Position numbers and translations under genes: made by a program
Shown here: positions 1 through 5,232 of the stretch, in pieces
Layout of the letters: each line of letters starts with the position of its first letter
How positions within the stretch are numbered: position 1 is the stretch's first letter
DNA from: MGNI01 sp964353875
Lineage (GTDB): Bacteria > Chloroflexota > Anaerolineae > Anaerolineales > E44-bin32
Length of the DNA stretch: 5,257 nt
Reading direction: 5' to 3'
NCBI GenBank assembly: GCA_964353875.1
Contig: CAYGXU010000162.1
Coordinates: 1-5,257, forward strand
Notes under the pieces: model-generated
Databases searched by the model: none
The model's input: the letters and a program-made list of their open reading frames with translations, nothing else
Told to the model about the DNA's origin: nothing

Positions 1-73
1 GAGTCTGCGCGAAAAGTCCTCACTAGTGCGATAATAGACTCAATTCTCCCATTTGTCTACTCCGAGGTAGCGA

Positions 74-1019
74 ATGAAACATATCGAAGGTCTCATCCGG
101 GACCAGATCATCCTCTTCCCCGAAGCCCTGGACGACTACATCTCTCAAGATAACCCCGCTCGCTTCATTGATGCCTTTATCAATACCCTTGATCTTAACC
201 AAATAGGTTTTGCCCATGCCGCTCTTCAGGAAACTGGACGACCTCTTTAATACCCTGGTGATCTTCTGAAGCTGTATGTCTATGGTTACCTCAATTGCAT
301 CCGCTCCAGCCGTCAGTTGGAAAGGGAATCTCATTGCAACGTTGAAGTGATGTGGCTCATCAAGCGCCTCACACCTGACTTCAAGACCATCGTCGACTTC
401 CGAAGGTACAATCGGTAGCCCATCCGACAGGACCTGCCCTGAGCGAAGTCGAAAGATCTGCCGGGAGTTCACCATATTCTGCAAAAAATTCGAGCTCTTC
501 AGTGGCGACCTGGTTGCCATCGACGGCAGTAAGTTCAAAGCCGTCAACAGCCGAGCTAAAAATCTCAGCAAAAAGAAGCTCCGGCAAGCCATGCAGAAGC
601 TGGATGAAGATATCGACCGCTACCTGGATGAGATGGATGAAGCCGGCGAAGAAGAACCCCGAGAGAAGGAGCTCACGGCAGAAGAATTACAGCAGAAGAT
701 CGACGAGATGAAGCGCATGCGGGATGAGGCCAAAGAACTGGAGCAGAGACTGGATGAAAGTGGCCAATCCCAGATTTCCCTCACCGATCCCGATAGCCGC
801 ATGATGCCTGCTGGCGGAGACCGCAGGGCGGATGTATGCTTCAACGTCCAGGTGTATATGGATGAGAAGCACAAGCCGATCCCCGATCACGAGGTCACCA
901 ACGCCATCACCGATCGAGATCTCTTGAGCACCATGGCCAAAAGGGTGAAGGAACTGCTCGGTGTGGACGATCTTGAGGTGCTGCCTGATATGGGCTACTG
1001 CTATGGCAAGGAGGTCTAA
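74..1019 (+). pseudogene. IS1182-family transposase, broken by stops and a frameshift
   Basis: A DDE transposase that once moved an insertion sequence. Reading from ATG 74 (GAGG six bases upstream) gives an N-terminus starting MKHIEGLIRDQIILFPEALD, then the DUF772-type segment with LLKLYVYGYLN, RQLERESHCNVEVMWL and LTPDFKTIVDFRR, all typical of IS1182-type transposases. In-frame stops lie at 248-250 (TAA), 416-418 (TAG) and 440-442 (TGA). After a 25-nt insertion (431-455) the reading moves by one base, and homology resumes at 459 with CREFTIF, then VAIDGSKFKAVNS, whose Asp (522-524) is the expected first catalytic residue. A Glu/Lys-rich coiled-coil insert follows (about 591-760), then QISLTDPDSR and the second Asp in DMGY. 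The frame stops at 1017-1019, and the third acidic residue and the C-terminus are missing. Family assignment is confident. The gene is certainly inactive as a single protein. Confidence 0.88.
431..455. repeat. 25-nt insertion resembling a dispersed GAGCGAAGTCGAA repeat
   Basis: Between the codons for IRQ (ending 430) and CREF (starting 459) the transposase should have a single codon. Instead there are 28 nt, so about 25 nt are extra, which accounts for the +1 frame change. The extra bases contain CCTGAGCGAAGTCGAAAG. This resembles the short TTCGACTTCGCTCAGG-type repeat that I recall as scattered through many environmental bacterial genomes; that recollection is unverified here. Imperfect direct repeats GACCTGCC (431-438) and GATCTGCC (455-462) flank it. 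The insertion itself is read directly from the alignment; its identity as a dispersed repeat is inference. Confidence 0.5.
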
Positions 1020-1166
1020 GCTTGTTGGGAAATGATCCCTTGATCTCTCACCCTAAGCAGCAGAAAGCCGCGCCCGCGGGCCGAAGGACTCAGGACTTCG
1101 GTCGGGTCTCGGCGGGGATGGGAGTGCCACGCCGAGCGCAGCACCTGGCCTAATCCACAGGGATCT
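1020..1166. other. Convergent intergenic gap with transposase debris and a hairpin
   Basis: This lies between the end of the broken IS1182 transposase (+) and the stop of the kinase (-). After the TAA at 1017-1019 the same frame reads ACWE, and adding one base restores a frame reading DPLISHPKQQK and later TQDF. These match in spacing the usual IS1182 continuation (x-PYxxKP...KEDF), so the dead transposase probably extends to about 1105 or further. A hairpin with arms CCGAAG (1081-1086) and CTTCGG (1096-1101), extendable by two pairs, sits downstream of both genes but has no T-tract, so it is a poor intrinsic terminator. No separate gene is visible. Confidence 0.4.
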
Positions 1167-3485
1167 TTATGGGGTTTGCGCCAGCGAGGGAAGGCTGATG
1201 ATAAGATCATCAATGCAAACGCTCTGGGCATCCAGCGACTCGAAACCGATGAGGCCACTGTCAAGAGGGGCTTTATCGGTAAAATCGTACACCCGCTTGC
1301 CATCTAGCCAGAACTGGATGCGACCACCAATGAGACTGAACATGACATCGTGATACTTCTCAGGGAGGATCCGCGCCCGGCCAGTGGCGAGAATTGAGGA
1401 ACCTTCGTTGGGCATATCTTTCGTTAGTGTGGCAATCCAATTGACTGTGCCGATCCAGGTGCGATAACGCGATTCCTCGCTTATGCGGGAGTTCAGATGG
1501 ATTGCCCCATTTTTCAGGATCAGGCGATATCTCATCGTGAAATCGCTCAATGGCATATCGGTGAAGACGGCCCAGTTGTGTCCGCTGCCGCACAGTGCGC
1601 CATCTTTTACCTGCCAGGCGGTATTCGGATTGCCCTGGGCATCGGTGGTCCTCCATCCCTTGAGCGATTGGGCGCTGTCAAAATGCTGCTCGAGCAACAC
1701 ATCGACCGGCGGTTTGCCTGCCAGGTCCGAAACGAGAATATGATCCACGCACGCGGTTGAGTCGATTGTCTCCAGTGTGAGAGTGCCTGCGCCAATCGGA
1801 TTATCACCGTCAGTAAAATCAAGCACGACGATGCCATTGACCAGCATTAGGAGACGGCTGCCCTGGGCGACCAGCTCAATAGGCGTCCATTGATTCAGGG
1901 CAAAAGGAAGATTCAGACCTGCCAGGTTGCCTGTGAAAGTCTCACCTGTCTGTTTTTCCAGGCCAAATCCCGTTTGGTCAACGGTGAAGAAGTAGCGATT
2001 CAGACCACCGGGCGCGCTGGTCTGCCGCAGGTTAAGATGGATTGAACCGGAATCAAGCCGCAGGCGAAATTTCGCCCTGTAATCTCTCCAGTTATCCCCT
2101 TTGCTCGCGCCAGTGAAAACGTGACCGCTGCCGCACAACGCGCCATCCCGGACGCGCCAACTGGATTCAGCATACCAATCCAAAGGCATCAGGCCGTTGT
2201 CGAAATTGGCCAAAAATAGCACACCCGGCGGATAGGCGGGAGCCTTCGTAGCGGTAAGGGGTACAGCCGTGGAAGTCGGGTTTGAAGTTGGCACGGCGGG
2301 GGTGGCTTTTGCTGTGCGGGCAGCAGGGATGCTGGGGACAAGGCTGGGGGCAGGGCCGAGGTCCCGTCCGGGCAGGGCCACGAATACCAAGAAGAGAAAG
2401 AGGACTATAACCGCCCCTGCAGCAATCCATACCAAGTGCGAGCGGCGTTTGGGCTCGCGGATTTCTGTCGCCGGCGCGGGTCCAGCAGCGATGACAGCGG
2501 GGCCAGGCTCTATTTGGGTCTCTGTCACCGGCGCGGGTTCTGTAGCGACAACCGTGGAGAGGGGGCCCATAGCCGGAGGTATAGTAGGAATTGCTTCGCT
2601 GGCGCCTTCCGGCCGCGGAACGGCGATCGCTATCTCCGTCTGGCTTTTCCGGGTCGCCTGGCTTTTCCAGGCCTCTTTGAAGGCCAGCACCATGCTGGCA
2701 ACATCCGGGTAGCGATCGGAGCGATCTTTTGCGAGGGCTTTCAGCAGCACCCGTTCCACATCGGGCAAAATGTCGGCGGTGACCTTTGACGGAAGCGGCA
2801 GTGGCGTATAGATATGGTCGTGGATGACCGAGAAGGGTGTATCGGCGTTGAAAGGCACGCGGCCAACCACCATCTCGTAGATCATGATGCCAAAGGAGTA
2901 GATGTCAGTGCCTTCGTCGAGATCCTTTTTTGCCATGGCCTGCTCAGGCGAGATGTACTGCGGCGTACCAATAATCACGTCAGAGGTGAGCGTGGCTTCT
3001 CCCGATTGGGCAATGCGCGCCAGGCCGAAATCCGCCAGATAAACCTGTCCATCTTTGGAAAGTATGACATTGGAGGGTTTGACGTCGCGATGCAAGACGC
3101 CCTGTGTATGGGCGTAATGGAGTGCCGCTCCTACGGCTTCAATGATGCGCTCGATCTCGTCGGGGGGCAGCGGCCCGCGCTGGATGGCCATTTTGAGCGT
3201 TTCGCCCTCGATGAATTTCATCACCAGGTGGGGACGCTTTTCGTGCTCGGTATAATCATAGATTGGGACGATGTTGGGATGCTCCAGCCTTGCCACCGCG
3301 CGAGCCTCGCGCTGGAACCGCGCCGAGAAGTTGGGATCCTCCCGGAAGGCCGGGTGGAGAACTTTGATCGCCACATAGCGATCAAGCGCTGCATGGTAGG
3401 CCTTGAAAACGGTCGCCATGCCACCCTGGCCGAGTTGTTCCATGATCCGGTATGGACCAACTTGTTCTCCGGGATTAAAGGTCAT
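1167..3485 (-). CDS. Transmembrane PknB-like Ser/Thr protein kinase with two tandem extracytoplasmic sensor-like repeats
   Basis: A 772-aa kinase that would transfer phosphate from ATP to Ser/Thr of cytoplasmic proteins. Numbering from ATG 3485, the catalytic domain (about 11-270) has the glycine loop GQGGMATV (19-26), VAIK with Lys41, helix-C Glu60, HRDVKPSN with Asp134 and Asn139, DFG (152-154) and GTPQYISPE (173-181), so all catalytic residues are present. Thr165 and Thr167 in the activation loop resemble the autophosphorylation pair of PknB. A Pro/Ala-rich linker leads to KRR (346-348) and one membrane helix (351-371), then a Pro/Thr-rich stalk. Two repeats follow (about 420-587 and 593-765), each beginning W-x-V-x-DGALCGSGH and containing an IHLN strand, with a look of LamG/DUF1080-type beta sandwiches. 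Only four Cys occur in the protein: 451 and 579, 632 and 757, one pair per repeat. No substrate gene is adjacent. Ligand unknown. The gene appears intact. Confidence 0.95.
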   Translation of the reverse strand: MTFNPGEQVGPYRIMEQLGQGGMATVFKAYHAALDRYVAIKVLHPAFREDPNFSARFQREARAVARLEHPNIVPIYDYTEHEKRPHLVMKFIEGETLKMAIQRGPLPPDEIERIIEAVGAALHYAHTQGVLHRDVKPSNVILSKDGQVYLADFGLARIAQSGEATLTSDVIIGTPQYISPEQAMAKKDLDEGTDIYSFGIMIYEMVVGRVPFNADTPFSVIHDHIYTPLPLPSKVTADILPDVERVLLKALAKDRSDRYPDVASMVLAFKEAWKSQATRKSQTEIAIAVPRPEGASEAIPTIPPAMGPLSTVVATEPAPVTETQIEPGPAVIAAGPAPATEIREPKRRSHLVWIAAGAVIVLFLFLVFVALPGRDLGPAPSLVPSIPAARTAKATPAVPTSNPTSTAVPLTATKAPAYPPGVLFLANFDNGLMPLDWYAESSWRVRDGALCGSGHVFTGASKGDNWRDYRAKFRLRLDSGSIHLNLRQTSAPGGLNRYFFTVDQTGFGLEKQTGETFTGNLAGLNLPFALNQWTPIELVAQGSRLLMLVNGIVVLDFTDGDNPIGAGTLTLETIDSTACVDHILVSDLAGKPPVDVLLEQHFDSAQSLKGWRTTDAQGNPNTAWQVKDGALCGSGHNWAVFTDMPLSDFTMRYRLILKNGAIHLNSRISEESRYRTWIGTVNWIATLTKDMPNEGSSILATGRARILPEKYHDVMFSLIGGRIQFWLDGKRVYDFTDKAPLDSGLIGFESLDAQSVCIDDLIISLPSLAQTP

Positions 3486-3488
3486 GGT

Positions 3489-3495
3489 CCTCTCC
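3489..3495 (-). promoter_or_regulatory. Ribosome binding site that fixes the kinase start
   Basis: On the minus strand GGAGAGG sits three bases before the ATG at 3485-3483, with its GGAG core six bases away. An in-frame TTG at 3497-3495 would add MERT to the protein, but its codons overlap this Shine-Dalgarno sequence and it has no good site of its own. The ATG is therefore the preferred start, followed by TFNPGEQVGPYRI, the usual opening of this kinase type. Confidence 0.7.
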
Positions 3496-3504
3496 AATTA
3501 AGCA

Positions 3505-3553
3505 GGCTAGGAGGGTGCTCTCTCCGGGACGGGGTATGAAAAACCGCCTAGCC
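3505..3553. repeat. 7-bp inverted repeat in the kinase leader
   Basis: GGCTAGG (3505-3511) and CCTAGCC (3547-3553) are perfect inverted arms separated by 35 nt, ending 20 nt before the kinase start. In a transcript they could pair into a long-loop stem close to the ribosome binding site. Seven base pairs with this spacing can arise by chance, so a regulatory role is only a possibility. Confidence 0.25.
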
Positions 3554-3689
3554 AAATTGATGAAAAGATTGCAGGGAAAACCAACGCGATCACTGATACC
3601 CGGACAGTTCCATAGATCAACGCTTTCACGACCCAATCTCTCTGTAGCCCTCCCAACAGATCAGGCCGTCCGCCCGGGCGCTTATCCAA
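3507..3689 (-). CDS. Doubtful small membrane-protein ORF upstream of the kinase
   Basis: An open frame of up to 60 codons from TTG 3689 to TAG 3507, in the same direction as the kinase and ending 21 nt before its ATG. The C-terminal half contains a hydrophobic run, VSVIALVFPAIFSSIWLGGF, long enough for one membrane helix, followed by a short polar tail. There is no convincing Shine-Dalgarno before TTG 3689, and the later in-frame GTG and TTG codons are no better. I recognise no family. It could be a leader peptide, the leftover 3' end of a lost gene, or an accidental frame in the kinase leader. The last is quite possible. Confidence 0.22.
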   Translation of the reverse strand: MDKRPGGRPDLLGGLQRDWVVKALIYGTVRVSVIALVFPAIFSSIWLGGFSYPVPERAPS

Positions 3690-3700
3690 TGCTTAGACAC

Positions 3701-3729
3701 ATTCTATGAATTTCCCCCCGCGGAGTCAT
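3701..3729 (-). promoter_or_regulatory. Candidate sigma70-type promoter for the kinase
   Basis: On the minus strand ATGACT (3729-3724, 4 of 6 to TTGACA) and TAGAAT (3706-3701, 5 of 6 to TATAAT) are spaced by 17 nt. Transcription would begin near 3694 and give a leader of about 210 nt before the kinase ATG. The spacer is unusual, with a run of six G on the coding strand. This is the best match in the leader but remains a weak call. Confidence 0.28.
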
Positions 3730-3730
3730 G

Positions 3731-3752
3731 TGCCATTAATCACCTAATGGCA
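3731..3752. repeat. Perfect 8-bp-arm inverted repeat (operator- or terminator-like)
   Basis: TGCCATTA (3731-3738) and TAATGGCA (3745-3752) are exact reverse complements around a 6-nt centre, ATCACC. It covers the stop codon (3738-3736) of the short minus-strand coding fragment and abuts the candidate -35 box of the kinase at 3724-3729. It has no T-tract on either side, so an operator for a dimeric regulator fits as well as a transcript-end hairpin. The arms are read directly; the role is inference. Confidence 0.45.
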
Positions 3753-3831
3753 GGGTAAGCGTGAAGAGGTCATCATGTACTGGCACAATGCGCCCTTTCA
3801 AGGTGCTTCGCAATCCTTTCAGGGTGGCCAC
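3736..3831 (-). pseudogene. Orphan 3' coding fragment, unknown family
   Basis: From GTG 3831 to TAA 3736 the minus strand reads 31 codons, beginning VATLKGLRSTLK and ending GRIVPVHDDLFTLTLPLGD. The alternation of hydrophobic and charged residues looks like the C-terminus of a real protein and not like chance translation. The frame is closed upstream by TAG at 3846-3844, exactly where the GC-rich block begins, and the GTG has no ribosome binding site. I read it as the tail of a gene whose 5' part was lost or displaced, possibly by that block. I do not recognise the family, and a chance frame cannot be excluded. Confidence 0.3.
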
Positions 3832-3837
3832 CGCTAG

Positions 3838-4011
3838 GTCGCGCTACGGCGTCTGCCCTCTGGAAGCGTGCGCGCAGAAAGCAAGCTCGCGACGAAGCCT
3901 GCACTGCACCGAGCGCGGTGTGGTGCAAGTGTCGCCCACCCCAAGCGCGTGAGCGCTGGGGCTCCCCAGCCGTCCGCTGCATATTGGGAAGCATCCCCAA
4001 AGGGGGCTGTG
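3838..4011. repeat. GC-rich block dense in potential hairpins (possible dispersed element)
   Basis: This 174-nt stretch has no convincing gene and is more GC-rich and more self-complementary than its flanks. Visible structures are: arms GCACTGCACCG (3901-3911) and CGGTGTGGTGC (3916-3926) closing a four-base loop, 11 pairs including two G-T wobbles; CCCCAAGCGC (3939-3948) and GCGCTGGGG (3953-3961) around a GTGA (GNRA-type) loop, with one bulged A; GCTGGGG (3955-3961) with CCCCAGC (3964-3970), which competes for the same bases; and CCCC/GGGG around AAA (3995-4005). Small frames across it (for example HPKRVSAGAPQPSAAYW on the plus strand) look low-complexity and unlike real proteins. It could be a MITE- or REP-like repeat or a structured RNA. 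Nothing here decides between them. Confidence 0.4.
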
Positions 4012-4509
4012 TTAGACGGGATCATTCTGCTGCCTCTTTCCACTGAGAGTCTGATGAGGTGGCTGCCTACCTTCTGCCACTGTTTTGAAGTTATCGTTAT
4101 ACTTCTTCATTGTGTTCCCAAATGCCTTCCGAAAGATTAGAGCGTTAAGTACCTTCCCAATGAAACCAAGCGGGAGTCGATACTTCTTTTGCCATTCGAT
4201 ATGTGTCATTAACTCAATAGCTTGCATGTGCGTCGTCGATCGAAACAAGCCGCCGATGGGTGTTCTTCCACTGATTTCCAGGGTATGCGGTGGTTCGAAG
4301 CGCGTGATTTATGCAGGGCTAGCGAAGTCGCTTCACCACATTCGATAGACCAATATGTAGGCATGTCCGAGAGCCGCAGCGGGACCGGTTGCGTCTTTCA
4401 CGGCAGAAACATCAAGTTGCCACTCAGGGATTTTCTTGCTATCCAGCCCAAATCGCGCGACTTCAGATAATGGCTTATCGACATCGAAGCTTGGTCTGAT
4501 CGTTGACAC
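4012..4509 (-). pseudogene. SRPBCC (START / polyketide cyclase-like) protein gene with two in-frame stops
   Basis: SRPBCC proteins bind hydrophobic ligands in a helix-grip cavity; the particular ligand is unknown. From GTG 4509 (AAGGA seven bases upstream) one continuous frame of 165 codons ends at TAA 4012, the normal size of the family. It reads MSTIRPSFDVDKPLSEV, IPEWQLDV, KDATGPAAALG, YILVYRM, then TRFEPPHTLEISGRTPIGG, FRSTTHM and a C-terminal helix region FRKAFGNTMKKYNDNFK, matching the family order throughout. Codon 59 is TGA (4335-4333) and codon 67 is TAA (4311-4309). The distance between the flanking motifs YRM and FEPP equals that of relatives, so these look like point changes (for example GGA to TGA and GAA to TAA) without any indel. 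The last 17 or so residues may lie beyond the ancestral end. A recent pseudogene is the simplest reading. Confidence 0.75.
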
Positions 4510-4584
4510 AATCCATTCCTTACAAGATCTCCGAGCTGCTATCCCCCTTCTATGTTGTCGCTGATGTCAAGCTCGTCTCACGGA

Positions 4585-4612
4585 ATTAAATTCAATATTT
4601 ATGGATTTTCAA
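4585..4612 (-). promoter_or_regulatory. Candidate sigma70 promoter for the SRPBCC gene
   Basis: On the minus strand TTGAAA (4612-4607, 5 of 6) and TTTAAT (4590-4585, 5 of 6) are 16 nt apart in an AT-rich stretch. The start of transcription would lie about 70 nt before the GTG at 4509. A TTGACA at 4570-4565 lies further downstream but has no -10 box at a proper distance. Confidence 0.4.
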
Positions 4613-4805
4613 TGCTAATCCAAAGCCCTCCTTTTCTTATAATATGCGATAGCGGTTCGAGTCTCATATAATCCATAGAGCTGGTGGCTTCCTCTGGCGT
4701 TGGGCATTAATTGCCTCGACCTACCTTCTATCCATGCTGACGCTTATTGGTCAGACACAAAATGCTGTATTCGCACCGAGGCGATCTTGGAAGTTCCCTG
4801 GTGAG
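4613..4805. other. Non-coding stretch without a recognisable gene
   Basis: No frame here carries a protein I can support on either strand. Two TATAAT hexamers on the plus strand (4638-4643 and 4667-4672) lack a -35 box at a usable distance. A small dyad GGCA/TGCC (4703-4706 and 4712-4715) surrounds TTAAT. The right part may be the outer end of the IS110 remnant, but I cannot place the border. Confidence 0.4.
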
Positions 4806-4871
4806 CGACCCCTACTAACGGTCGGTTTCGCACTGGAAACCCGGCGGCGTGCTACGTGCACAACTCACGCC
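4806..4871 (-). other. Three consecutive hairpins downstream of the IS110 remnant
   Basis: Reading away from the transposase stop, the stems are GGCGTG/CACGCC (4846-4851 with 4866-4871, 14-nt loop), GGTTTC/GAAACC (4824-4829 with 4836-4841, 6-nt loop) and CGACC/GGTCG (4806-4810 with 4820-4824, 9-nt loop; shares one base with its neighbour). They begin 43 nt after the transposase stop codon, inside what should be the right end of the element. IS110-family elements carry a structured non-coding RNA that guides recombination, upstream of the gene in the IS110 group and downstream in the IS1111 group. Stems are seen directly; the RNA role is inference. Confidence 0.35.
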
Positions 4872-4914
4872 AGCCTGGTCTTTGATTGCAGTTGACTTGG
4901 TCGGGTACTTCTCC

Positions 4915-5232
4915 TTAGATCGGCCCTGTCTTCAACAATGCGCCTTCCGGGATGACGCCTGTTCCCAGGTATCGCCGCAGATCGATCAACAGCCTGCGGC
5001 TAAGGGCAACAATCCCTATTCGACGTAGCCGGCTACTTCCGTGGGCAAATCTCTCCATATACCAGAGGGTTAGATTACTCTCTGGCTGGTAGCGAAGCCA
5101 TCCCCAAGCGATCTCAATTGCTCGAATATATCCAATGCGCGATTTGGTCTGACATTGGCAATGATCAATCACTTGCATTTTCGAGAGATGCCAAACCATA
5201 TAAAGGATTATTGTGGCCCTCAGCCAGCACAT
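4915..5232 (-). pseudogene. IS110-family transposase, C-terminal remnant
   Basis: IS110 transposases are DEDD recombinases with a C-terminal serine-containing domain (Transposase_20). The open frame from ATG 5232 to TAA 4915 is 105 codons. Family likeness covers about residues 30-105 (4915 to about 5150), with IEIAWGWLRYQPESNLTLWY, then RLRRIGIVALSRRLLIDLRRYL and GVIPEGALLK, close to the C-terminus of IS110 proteins that end RYLETGxVPEGAxLK. The first 28 or so residues show no such likeness. The usual ISKxGN motif, which should come just before, appears only as TKSRIGY, and about two residues seem missing after YIRAI. The N-terminal DEDD domain should lie further right, but the sequence to the window edge (5150-5257) shows none of it. 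It is therefore a fragment and not functional. Confidence 0.75.

Noticed and set aside
1..41. GAGTCT (1-6) and AGACTC (36-41) as a terminal inverted repeat, with palindrome CACTAGTG (21-28)
   Set aside because: The arms are only six bases, the palindrome is not centred between them, and the window edge prevents deciding where the IS1182 element begins.
23..592. A 189-codon open frame on the minus strand across the transposase
   Set aside because: It is antisense to the IS1182 reading, whose family motifs are clear. Its protein has no recognisable motif and crosses the 25-nt insertion by chance.
2814..3539. A 241-codon open frame on the plus strand
   Set aside because: It lies antisense to the kinase catalytic domain, where codon bias leaves long shadow frames. 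The kinase motifs on the other strand are unambiguous.
3775..3837. A 20-codon plus-strand frame starting MYWHNAPF with an AGAGGT five bases upstream
   Set aside because: It is very short, opposes the protein-like minus-strand fragment and has no recognisable similarity. A chance frame is more likely.
3838..4140. Plus- and minus-strand small ORFs across the GC-rich block
   Set aside because: Their translations are rich in Arg, Ala, Ser and Pro without motifs, and the hairpins explain the composition better. One overlaps the SRPBCC gene antisense.
4319..4333. A second copy of the AGCGAAGTCG repeat inside the SRPBCC gene
   Set aside because: The 10-base match to 442-451 is within chance for this window length, and the protein alignment shows no extra residues there, so nothing was inserted.
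4651..4672. GGTTCGAGTCTC, reminiscent of a tRNA T-arm
   Set aside because: The five bases on each side of the loop do not pair, and no anticodon or acceptor stem can be built upstream.
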